Assembly: GCA_900770655.1 (NCBI GenBank)
Contig: CAAGLA010000020.1
Coordinates: forward strand, 1 to 64,000
From: Bacteroidaceae bacterium
Lineage (GTDB): Bacteria; Bacteroidota; Bacteroidia; Bacteroidales; Bacteroidaceae
Direction of reading: 5' to 3'
DNA length: 64,000 nucleotides
Shown one piece after another: positions 53,701 to 60,532 of the stretch. Position numbers and translations under genes: made by a program. Each line of letters opens with the position of its first letter. The stretch's first letter is position 1. A model generated the notes under the pieces. It was not told the origin of the DNA and made no database searches. It worked only from the letters and a program-made list of their open reading frames with translations.

Positions 53701-55330
53701 CTATTTTATGCTTGGCGATATGAACAGCAAACTGTTCTTTTCGGTGAGCGACCACTATGGTGTAGGGTATGTCGCAGAGGCTGCACACCTCTCGCTGTTA
53801 AGAGGGTATGAGAACACGGAAAAAAAGAATGATATTCCCGTGAAGGTGACGCTGCGGACAACTCACAGACCAAACCGTTATATCTCTTTTGCCGACACTG
53901 TGTTTTCCCGTAATCTTGTTGTTCGCGACTATAGTGCCCTTATTCCTTACTTGAAGGCGGGAACAAACAGCAGTGCAATTGAGGAATTCAATCGTGAGAA
54001 TCGCGCTATAGGAACTCCCGAAAAACAGGATATCCAGCTCACTATAGATGCGGCATTGCAGGTGGAACTGCAGAATGAGATGCCGGGTTATGTTGAACAG
54101 ATTTTCCCGACAGGGAAAGACAACCTTGTGCGAATGTCGGCTGTAATTCTCGATGCCGAGAATGGCGACCTGTTGACTTCGGCTGTCTATCCATTGCCCG
54201 ATTATGATATTCTGGAGCAAGAGTCGAACAGTGCTGCGTCGCAAGGCGTTCCCTTTGTATATAACGACCAGAACAGACCGGAAGGGTGGAGGGCTTTCAG
54301 CGATATAGACCTAGGTCTACGCTTTCCATCACATCCCGGTTCTACAGCAAAAATAATGTCGGCAATGGCCGGCTATATGAGCGAGGGTCGCGAGGCTATC
54401 TCATCGCAAATGTACAGAGTGTTGTATGAACAGACAACGGCAAAGACTGAAAGAACAGGAAAAATGTATGAGACTGCCGACTCTGTGAATATTAACAGGG
54501 CTTTTGTGTGGTCATCTAACTGTTACTTTATAAATCTTGTAAACGATAAAGGCCTGTACGATGAACTTAAGACAATATATGGTGCGGTCGGTGTAAGTGT
54601 AAATGGGGAAAGACCATACGTATTAAGCTACAGGGAGTGTTCTACAGAATGGGGTAACCTTGTCTTGGGTGAAAGCTCTGATGCTATGGCCAAGTACGGA
54701 CGATATGTTGCATTGTACAGTAATAACGAGGAGAAAACACGCTATGAATCGCAATTCCGCAGCTCTGTCAAAAAGAATTTATGGAGAATGAACAATAGGC
54801 TTGCCCACGATATATGGAACTGGGCTTGGGGACAAGGTGGGCTCGATGCAACACCGCTTGCAATGGCACGTGCAGCCTCAATTGTTGCCAATGACGGAGA
54901 TATGCCGGTAACGCGTTATCTGTTGAGCGACGAAAAGGATTATATACATATATATGATAGCTTCGATAACGATTCGTTGCGTAGTCTTATGAAGCAGGAG
55001 AGCCGTTATCACTCCGGTTTCAGTGAACCATACGTGGGTGGAAAGACCGGTACTGCCGAGCGTGTCCTAAGAACAGAGGAGGTTTTAAAGGATGACGGTT
55101 CGGTCTATGTGAAAGTCCTTGAAAAACCAAACGATGCGTGGTATGTATGTTTTGTTGAGGATGTGAATGTGAGAAGAGTACAGAACGGTATTGAAACTAT
55201 GGAACCTACAAAATTGGCTATTGCTGTGCGAATAGAACGTGCCGGCAATCTCTATTCGAGCGCTGCCAAGAATTTTGTGAAAGATAGAATATTGCCAATA
55301 TTACGTGAGAGCGGTTATATTGTAGAATAA
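50744..55330 (+). CDS. SEDS glycosyltransferase (FtsW/RodA) fused to a class B penicillin-binding protein
   Basis: 1528 residues from the ATG at 50744. Residues 1-30 contain one membrane helix; about 40-315 form an extracytoplasmic region including a carboxypeptidase-regulatory-like beta segment (GGTLVCLR...MTDENGEASF). Several helices lead to the SEDS polymerase (about 440-860) with FQPSEITKYLI (Gln504), LGDMGPALV, HTDMILESIGEQMGFIG and VPFFSYG (Pro820). A further helix (about 890) joins a transpeptidase with all three active-site motifs: SxxK (Ser1200-Lys1203), SxN (Ser1257-Asn1259) and KTG (1434-1436). Normally these are two proteins, RodA-PBP2 or FtsW-FtsI. The fusion should polymerise and crosslink glycan strands. 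It is followed at 22 bases by a kinase, then FHA and PP2C genes. Confidence 0.93.
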   Translation: MNNYKPIVLVTLVIAAFFLLLDKNHSEYFDKVEADYKNGLAVNLSGNVRKDSVAGMLLERGYIDNAAEANFIADVLVAGVYEGKELDNLYSLRKNVWKVSASAVDSLENSSLQQRCLSSRSALWQGDNEVDSLLRVSDLNLPSQTDLKSGEFAIDVRVTRKDSSAGYFSRLLKRDKKAVGGTLVCLRSHYITTVAADTVHDLPSYRRVEDDIIAFAMTDENGEASFKGLNGDLSYSVLPVACGYEFGSPKGTIAGSMREKSKNGKLVCEFTRQEHKVTLFSSNTLNRIKEDSSLTVRSPQEFRAVIVKFLAFFFAAWWGLVVYVRIRRRFFDGGLISVLMLLTGFCLLNMFSINNPLNDKMLGVDMASGIIAGVVVMALLYGVDFVRFYQDRLPVGFDIPLSLMLWFFMPFRRKISYMTERLRKPGFFSKCIALMVVLLCTPLLLLDMLFVTRLYTPLDNLCKKLPKGSGYLILGLILTALLFTPLGQAVGGMKVNLNIGIVFQPSEITKYLIIFFMAAFFCQNADSIVKYSEEGNISLLWPKLRLLLSIVVGLGVLMALYMALGDMGPALVIAFTFIILYSIIKSKTQLTSDSQFNYKDILTSDIAMLVYGVLSFAFFLFVGNYLGNMGIFCLLWFVVWLLFGFIKKKQIYETPILFNIIIAAFIFGGQILSGIDALESAGQRLESRKAMCTNTWGELGLDGEEQAAGENTQVAQGLWALATGGMFGQGLGGGDPHEVPAFHTDMILESIGEQMGFIGLFVVVVALAFLLRRVIVFGYRTNHPFAFFLCSGISIVTAVQFLVISLGSTGIIPLTGVTVPFFSYGKVSMILNLSAIGVILAISNTVYKKQKQSAASSVAVLNSKNISRYNYSVSILSAVYSLLIVFVLGVFLNYQLFNRDNTLVRRLFVKNVDGNPVVEYNPRIFKIAEKMEAGNIYDRNGLLLATSNYGELTDFFQENGELMNGLGLSLMKDDHKYRYYPFKEHLYFMLGDMNSKLFFSVSDHYGVGYVAEAAHLSLLRGYENTEKKNDIPVKVTLRTTHRPNRYISFADTVFSRNLVVRDYSALIPYLKAGTNSSAIEEFNRENRAIGTPEKQDIQLTIDAALQVELQNEMPGYVEQIFPTGKDNLVRMSAVILDAENGDLLTSAVYPLPDYDILEQESNSAASQGVPFVYNDQNRPEGWRAFSDIDLGLRFPSHPGSTAKIMSAMAGYMSEGREAISSQMYRVLYEQTTAKTERTGKMYETADSVNINRAFVWSSNCYFINLVNDKGLYDELKTIYGAVGVSVNGERPYVLSYRECSTEWGNLVLGESSDAMAKYGRYVALYSNNEEKTRYESQFRSSVKKNLWRMNNRLAHDIWNWAWGQGGLDATPLAMARAASIVANDGDMPVTRYLLSDEKDYIHIYDSFDNDSLRSLMKQESRYHSGFSEPYVGGKTGTAERVLRTEEVLKDDGSVYVKVLEKPNDAWYVCFVEDVNVRRVQNGIETMEPTKLAIAVRIERAGNLYSSAAKNFVKDRILPILRESGYIVE

Positions 55331-55352
55331 TAGCGATTATATATAAAAAGTT

Positions 55353-56903
55353 ATGGGAAATTCGTTTCTTCAAGACTATACGTTGCTCGACGAACTTGGA
55401 AAAGGCGGTTTTGCAACAGTTTATAAGGTGCGTCATAACAAACTGGGATATGTGCGTGCAGTCAGGGTGCTGAATGCAACTATTGCAAAAGGGGAGAATG
55501 ACAAGACGTACCAGAAATTCTTGGATGAATGTAGGCTGCTGTTGCGTCTTGGCAATGGCTGTCATCCGAACATAGTACATATATACCAGCCCTTGTTGCG
55601 TAACCAGCACGCTCTTGTAGAAATGGACTATGTAAACGGCTGCGACCTCACACACTATTTGGAAGAAAACGGCGGTTTTGTTGAAACGGCCGATGTCATT
55701 AAACTTGTTGAGGAGATTGGCAGTGCGCTTGCCTATTGTCACGAGGATATATACAAATATTGTATGGACAAGGACGACGACGAGCTTTTGGATGACCCCG
55801 ATGATGGCTCAAAAGTTCTTATAGACGATGAAACACGTGAGCGCCTGATAAATAAATACCGTGTAATACACAATGATATTCATTCGGGAAATATTATGCG
55901 TAACTGTGACGGGCGTTATGTGCTGCTCGATTTTGGCCTGTCTATAGATGGTGAAGATGTTGTACGTTCGAGCCGCAGGCATAATGGCGCACCGGAATTC
56001 AAAGCTCCGGAAAAGTGGGACTCCGATATTGAACTCTCTGCCTTTTCCGATATATACAGCTTTGGAGTAGTCCTTTATGAGATGCTTGCCGGAAGGGTGC
56101 CTTTCCCGTACAACAAGAAGTGCCGTAACACTGCCGAAGCCGAATATCTCTTGAGCAAGGCTCACAAGGAAGATGCTCCGGAGGGTATTTATGAACTTCG
56201 TAAAAAGGCTTTCGAGACAAAGTTCCCGGGGAAAGTCTATGAGAAGGACTATCCTGACTGGCTGGAAGATCTTATAATGACCTGTTTGGAGAAGAATCCC
56301 GAAGACAGGTTTAGGTCGGGGCGTGCCTTGTTTGATTTTTACAACACAAATAAATCGTCGCTGAACGATGTTGTTGCACCTGTTGCCAAAAATGGCGAGG
56401 CGGAATTGCTGAAGAGCAGACTTGCTGTAGCCAACGGAAGAATAACAGAACTTGAGAGCCGCATAGATGATTTGCTTTCTCAAAAGCCAAAGACCGAGGA
56501 GCCTTCAACTGTACAGGATGCCGAGTTGGAAAAACTCCGTGCGGAGTGTGAGGCCTTGAAGAACAGACTTCAGGAACAGGAAGAGGCTACAAAAGGCAAT
56601 TTTGAATTGAATATCCTTAGGAAAGAGAATGAATCGTTAAACAAGAAAATTAATGAACTTGTATCGGAAAGGGGGCTTGCCAATTCAAAGCTTAAAGTTA
56701 TTCAGCTCGAAAAGAATGAATTGTCGAGAAGAGTAGATATGCTCGAGAAGAGCAAATCGAGTAAAGGTGAGGTTGACTTGCTGAAATTCGAGAACAAGAA
56801 TCTGAGGGCAGAGATAACTTCTCTTTCAAAAAGAAATCTTGGTACAGTGGTTGTTTCGGTGTTGTTGCTTATTGCCACTCTTTGTGTTTGTACACTTATT
56901 TGA
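55353..56903 (+). CDS. Ser/Thr-kinase-like protein with coiled coil and C-terminal membrane anchor
   Basis: 516 residues. The kinase fold spans 5-330: glycine loop LGKGGFATVY (15-24), Glu59 in helix C, DFG (193-195), APE and a DIYSFGVVLYEML F-helix. Two catalytic positions are unusual. The beta-3 Lys is Arg38 (AVRVL in place of VAxK), and the HRDxKxxN loop reads HNDIHSGN (173-180), keeping Asp175 and Asn180 but with His for Lys. An acidic insert (KDDDELLDDPDDG, about 140-152) precedes the loop. Residues 350-490 form a coiled coil, and the last 18 are one hydrophobic helix, anchoring the kinase to the inner membrane by its tail. It may be an active but atypical kinase or a pseudokinase that recruits FHA proteins. 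Confidence 0.88.
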   Translation: MGNSFLQDYTLLDELGKGGFATVYKVRHNKLGYVRAVRVLNATIAKGENDKTYQKFLDECRLLLRLGNGCHPNIVHIYQPLLRNQHALVEMDYVNGCDLTHYLEENGGFVETADVIKLVEEIGSALAYCHEDIYKYCMDKDDDELLDDPDDGSKVLIDDETRERLINKYRVIHNDIHSGNIMRNCDGRYVLLDFGLSIDGEDVVRSSRRHNGAPEFKAPEKWDSDIELSAFSDIYSFGVVLYEMLAGRVPFPYNKKCRNTAEAEYLLSKAHKEDAPEGIYELRKKAFETKFPGKVYEKDYPDWLEDLIMTCLEKNPEDRFRSGRALFDFYNTNKSSLNDVVAPVAKNGEAELLKSRLAVANGRITELESRIDDLLSQKPKTEEPSTVQDAELEKLRAECEALKNRLQEQEEATKGNFELNILRKENESLNKKINELVSERGLANSKLKVIQLEKNELSRRVDMLEKSKSSKGEVDLLKFENKNLRAEITSLSKRNLGTVVVSVLLLIATLCVCTLI

Positions 56904-56933
56904 TGTTGAATTATACAATTAAAGAATTATAAT

Positions 56934-58091
56934 ATGGGAAGGTCTTTTTTTAGTTTTATAGCCGACATATTAGAGGGTAAAAAGAGTTCTAAAGATGTAA
57001 ATGTAGAAGATGTTAAAACGGCTCCTGCCGAGCCTGTTGTTCCTGTGCCTGCTCCCGCTGAGCCTGTAGCTCCTGCTCCAGCACCCGCGCCTGCTCCTGC
57101 TGAGCCTGTTGTTCCTGTGCCTGCTCCTGCTCCCGCTGAGCCTGTAGCTCCAGCTCCAGCTCCTGCTGAGCCTGTAGCACCAGCACCAGCTCCAGCTCCA
57201 GCACCCGCGCCTGCTCCCGCTCCTGCTGAGCCTGTAGCTCCCGCTCCTGCTCCTGCTGAGCCTGTAGCTCCTGCGCCCGCTCCTGCTGCTCCTGTAGCTC
57301 CCGCACCCGCTCCGGCTGAACCGGTTAGGCGTATAGCCGGAAATGCCATTGAGGTTGAAGCTAAGGTTATAAAGGCAATAATGGATACTGTTGATTCTCT
57401 GTTCCGTGGAAATAGAAATATTGACTTAAGCAAAAAAGACCTTATTGTCTGGATGGCCGACAATCTTTTGTTCGAAAGTTTGAGCAATGCTAATTTCCGT
57501 GAATCGCTTATGCTTCAGCTTGCCGATATGTCGGGTATTGCTTTCCGTCAGGTGACTCTCAAGTTCTTGGCGACAACTGTCGGCGTTACATACACACAAG
57601 CTATAGACGGTGTATATCTCGAAGTATCCGGCGGGCAGGAGATATCAAAAGGCCGTACAGCGAAAATTTCTGTCTACGAAGGTCAGGGCTCTCTTTTGCA
57701 GAGTGAGTATATATTGAATTCTGTGGAACTGCAGAAACCAAGTTTCAGAGTATACAATATAGGTATAGGCGTGTTTGTGAAGAATTCGAATGGCCTTATG
57801 AGAAAGAACCATATAGTAATAAATGACGACCCGAACGATTTGGCATTTGTCAAGAACAAGTATGTGAGCCGTTCACACGCTCACATAGACTATGACGAAG
57901 ATTACGGTTTCCGCCTTTTTGTTGAGCAGAACGGTACAGCTATGGCTGGAAAAAGAACGCGTATAATACGTGGCGATAAAGTTCTGGAACTGAACAATAC
58001 TCTTGTTCCGGAACCTCTTATAGACGGCGATATAATAGAACTGAGCAAAAATGTACTGTTGCTTTTTGAGGTTACAGGAACCCACGTCTAA
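56934..58091 (+). CDS. FHA-domain protein with a Pro/Ala-rich repeat linker
   Basis: 385 residues. The first 30 residues (MGRSFFSFIADILEG) are followed by about 100 residues of tandem PAPAEPVAPA-type repeats (31-132), then a domain of unknown family (about 135-260). A C-terminal FHA domain (275-383) has the core SRSHAHI, a conserved NGT (VEQNGTAMAG) and DGDIIEL. FHA domains bind phosphothreonine, so the partner is probably a substrate of the kinase encoded 30 bases upstream. There is no signal peptide or membrane helix; it is a cytoplasmic adaptor. The repeat tract may vary in length between strains. Confidence 0.88.
   Translation: MGRSFFSFIADILEGKKSSKDVNVEDVKTAPAEPVVPVPAPAEPVAPAPAPAPAPAEPVVPVPAPAPAEPVAPAPAPAEPVAPAPAPAPAPAPAPAPAEPVAPAPAPAEPVAPAPAPAAPVAPAPAPAEPVRRIAGNAIEVEAKVIKAIMDTVDSLFRGNRNIDLSKKDLIVWMADNLLFESLSNANFRESLMLQLADMSGIAFRQVTLKFLATTVGVTYTQAIDGVYLEVSGGQEISKGRTAKISVYEGQGSLLQSEYILNSVELQKPSFRVYNIGIGVFVKNSNGLMRKNHIVINDDPNDLAFVKNKYVSRSHAHIDYDEDYGFRLFVEQNGTAMAGKRTRIIRGDKVLELNNTLVPEPLIDGDIIELSKNVLLLFEVTGTHV
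57025..57324 (+). repeat. Imperfect minisatellite encoding Pro-Ala-Glu repeats
   Basis: About 300 bases of CCTGCTCCTGCTGAGCCTGT-like units in varying lengths (multiples of three) inside the FHA gene. Because of its composition it is also open on the minus strand (56927-57487), which is an artefact. Such tracts expand and contract by slippage without breaking the frame. Confidence 0.85.
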
Positions 58092-58129
58092 CCTCTTTTT
58101 GTATATGATAATAGAAACAAAATTAAGTT

Positions 58130-59152
58130 ATGAATATATTTAGACGAATATTAGATTGGTTTGGAATAGGTGGCAATAATCCTGAACCCGGCCCTAAAGG
58201 TGGTGGTATAACAAACGAAGATTTGTTGAGGGAGATGGCAAATGTTTTTGAATTGCGCCTGAAAGAGGAGTCGGTACGCAAGCGTATGCTGTTCCCTATG
58301 TGTTTCAATGTACTGATGCACAAGGACGATTATTACAACAGAAAAGATGCTTTGGCAATGGTGCTGCACGAAGTTGTGTCGGAATTCTATTCCATTATCA
58401 AGAAAAATATGAACAAGTACCCCAATTTTATTCCACCTGCGAAAAGTTGGTATTTTCAGTTCTCTCCTTGTCAGGTAGATACCATAACTCTTGAAGATGG
58501 CAGTGACCTTAAGATAGAGAAAGGGCATTTGACTATAACAGCACGTCTTTTCTCTACAACAGAGGCTGAAACCGATACGGTAGATATGGAAGCTAATACA
58601 AGGGTTTCAATAAAGTGTCAGAATTCGAGACTAATGGGTACTGCAAACATTAATTGGGAGGCGCTTGTCGGTATTGATATGCTATCGGAAGGTGTCTTCA
58701 GGTGCAAGTTTGACAAGAACCTAGATGAGGTTAAGACTGGCTCAGTTATACCTTCTCCGCCAAATCCCGAACCGCACCCCGGACCGAATCCTATACCTGA
58801 ACCGCATCCCGGGTCAAAAGACGCTTACGCCAAACTTATGTACGACTTTGATGGCGCTTGTCTATCGTATATGATGCGTGGACAGCAGGTTTTTATTTCG
58901 GGCTTTACCGGACAAGAGAAGAAACCTGAAGTGTTTTATGTAAAAAACGATACAATAGCCGACCCTCACGTGGCTATAAGATATTTGGAGAGTGAAGCTA
59001 AATTCCAGATTGCTGCATTCGGCAAGGTGCGTCTCAATGGCCGTACAATGGCTGTCAGTACAGAAGAGGCCCCTGAGTGGCGCGATATTCCCAATAAATC
59101 GAAGATTTTTATGAACGATGTACTTACTGTACGTTTTGAGAAAATGATTTAA
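58130..59152 (+). CDS. FHA-like adaptor with an FhaA-like N-terminal domain
   Basis: 340 residues. The start (MNIFRRILDWFGIGG) is amphipathic. Residues about 30-115 (ELRLKEESVRKRMLFPMCFNVLMHKDDYY...FYSIIKKNM) recall the DUF3662 domain at the N-terminus of actinobacterial FhaA; I infer this from pattern only. A Pro-rich linker (NPEPHPGPNPIPEPHPG, about 210) leads to a C-terminal FHA-like sandwich (about 240-340) in which DPHVAIRY stands where SRxHxxI is expected and LNGRTMAV follows. The phosphate-binding Ser/Arg are not conserved, so this domain may bind without phosphothreonine. It sits between the first FHA gene (38-base gap) and the phosphatase (10-base gap). Confidence 0.7.
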   Translation: MNIFRRILDWFGIGGNNPEPGPKGGGITNEDLLREMANVFELRLKEESVRKRMLFPMCFNVLMHKDDYYNRKDALAMVLHEVVSEFYSIIKKNMNKYPNFIPPAKSWYFQFSPCQVDTITLEDGSDLKIEKGHLTITARLFSTTEAETDTVDMEANTRVSIKCQNSRLMGTANINWEALVGIDMLSEGVFRCKFDKNLDEVKTGSVIPSPPNPEPHPGPNPIPEPHPGSKDAYAKLMYDFDGACLSYMMRGQQVFISGFTGQEKKPEVFYVKNDTIADPHVAIRYLESEAKFQIAAFGKVRLNGRTMAVSTEEAPEWRDIPNKSKIFMNDVLTVRFEKMI

Positions 59153-59162
59153 CTTTTGGTAT

Positions 59163-60308
59163 ATGAAAAGAGATTTCTCATTTGCCGGTGACACCAATCT
59201 GGGAATGGTCCGTTCCAATAATGAGGATGCCTTTCTGGTGCAGACCGTTTGGGACGACAAGCATATACTTGCTGTGGCTATTGATGGTGTCGGTGGCTAT
59301 GAAGGCGGTGAAGTGGCTGCTGCTATTGCACGTGAATCCATTGCAGCGTTTCTTGCCGACAATAGCGAGGGCGAAAAGTCGGAACTGTTGCGTCGTGCAG
59401 TTATATATGCCAATAATGAAATTTATGAGCAGAGGCTGCACAGTTCGGAAAATGCAAATATGAGTTGTGTGTTGACAGCTGCTCTCATAGATACGGAAGA
59501 GCAGTTTGTGAATATGGCTCACATTGGTGATACCCGTCTTTACCAATACTCCGACGGGGAGTTCGTTAAACTTTCACACGACCACTCTCTTGTGGGGTAC
59601 CGCGAAGAGATTGGCGACCTCACCGAAGAGGAGGCTATGCATCACCCGCAGCGTAACATAATAAGCCGCGATGTCGGTTCAAGGTTTCTTCAGGATAGCG
59701 AAGAGGAGTATGTCGAAGCCGATTCTTTCCCTTTAATCCCGAATTCTATCTTTCTGCTCTGTTCCGACGGCCTGTGCGATATGATTACATCGGCCGAAAT
59801 GAAAAGTGTACTTGTAAAAGAAATACCTGTTGAAGAGAAGGTTGAAGAACTTATATCAAAAGCCAATGCAGCAGGAGGCCGTGACAATGTGACTGTTGTT
59901 GTGGTGGAGTATTTTCCAAATGACGATGTGGTTGAAAAAGAACCGGTGAATGAGCATATTGTAAATGACGACGGTGAAGATACCGATGTGCCGGAAGTTG
60001 ATGGCTACGAAATAGAACGTAAATCTTTTTTCTCAAAGTATAAGGTTGAGATAATAGGTGCGGTTGTTACAATGCTTGTATTGATAGCCTTCGCTGCGAT
60101 AAAGTTCCGTGGGGCTCCTTCGCAGGATGTCGAGCTACAGAAACCGGCAACTCCGGAGATGGTGGTTGTTCAGTCGGCGGAAGATACCGTTTCTGTGCAG
60201 GAGAGTATGGTGGAGGCTGAGGAACCTGTTTTTGACGAAGAGATACCCGACAGTGCTCGTGTAGACTCTTCTGCAGCTGCTGTAGATACCAATACGGGGC
60301 AGTTGTAG
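59163..60308 (+). CDS. PP2C-family Ser/Thr phosphatase with membrane helix (PstP-like)
   Basis: 381 residues. The PP2C core (1-250) has the metal ligands in RSNNEDAF (Asp22), DGVGGYEGGE (Asp41-Gly42), SDGLCDM (Asp202) and GRDNVT (Asp241), plus HIGDTRLY. An acidic linker (250-290) is followed by one membrane helix (about 295-313, VEIIGAVVTMLVLIAF) and a 65-residue acidic extracytoplasmic tail. This is the architecture of actinobacterial PstP. It would remove phosphate from the kinase or the FHA partners. It is the last gene of the cluster, before a terminator. Confidence 0.93.
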   Translation: MKRDFSFAGDTNLGMVRSNNEDAFLVQTVWDDKHILAVAIDGVGGYEGGEVAAAIARESIAAFLADNSEGEKSELLRRAVIYANNEIYEQRLHSSENANMSCVLTAALIDTEEQFVNMAHIGDTRLYQYSDGEFVKLSHDHSLVGYREEIGDLTEEEAMHHPQRNIISRDVGSRFLQDSEEEYVEADSFPLIPNSIFLLCSDGLCDMITSAEMKSVLVKEIPVEEKVEELISKANAAGGRDNVTVVVVEYFPNDDVVEKEPVNEHIVNDDGEDTDVPEVDGYEIERKSFFSKYKVEIIGAVVTMLVLIAFAAIKFRGAPSQDVELQKPATPEMVVVQSAEDTVSVQESMVEAEEPVFDEEIPDSARVDSSAAAVDTNTGQL

Positions 60309-60394
60309 TGGAGATGCGAATGGCTCTTTGCTGTCGATGGGATTTCTACTGCCCTCTGAGTTACTGTTAATATTTTTGTAAATGATATTTACTG

Positions 60395-60430
60395 TAAAAT
60401 AGCCTTGCCCTGAGCTGCAAGGCTATTTTA
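60395..60430 (+). terminator. Terminator after the phosphatase gene
   Basis: Perfect 13-bp arms (60395-60407, 60418-60430) around a 10-base loop, followed by a T-rich tract. It closes the 49-60 kb transcript. Confidence 0.85.
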
Positions 60431-60477
60431 CTTTTCTTGTTTTATATTAATAATTATATATAGAACGCATTATTGCT

Positions 60478-60507
60478 TTTGCTTTTCGTTTTTTTTTGAT
60501 AACTTTG
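60478..60507 (+). promoter_or_regulatory. Promoter of ileS
   Basis: TTTG at 60478-60481, an 18-base spacer and TAACTTTG at 60500-60507, 25 bases before the ATG. Confidence 0.6.
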
Positions 60508-60532
60508 CACAACTTTATAGTTTTGGATAGCA

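Noticed and set aside
56927..57487. Minus-strand ORF rich in AGATGSAGAG repeats
   Set aside because: It is the mirror of the Pro/Ala repeat tract in the FHA gene; codon repetition keeps both strands open.
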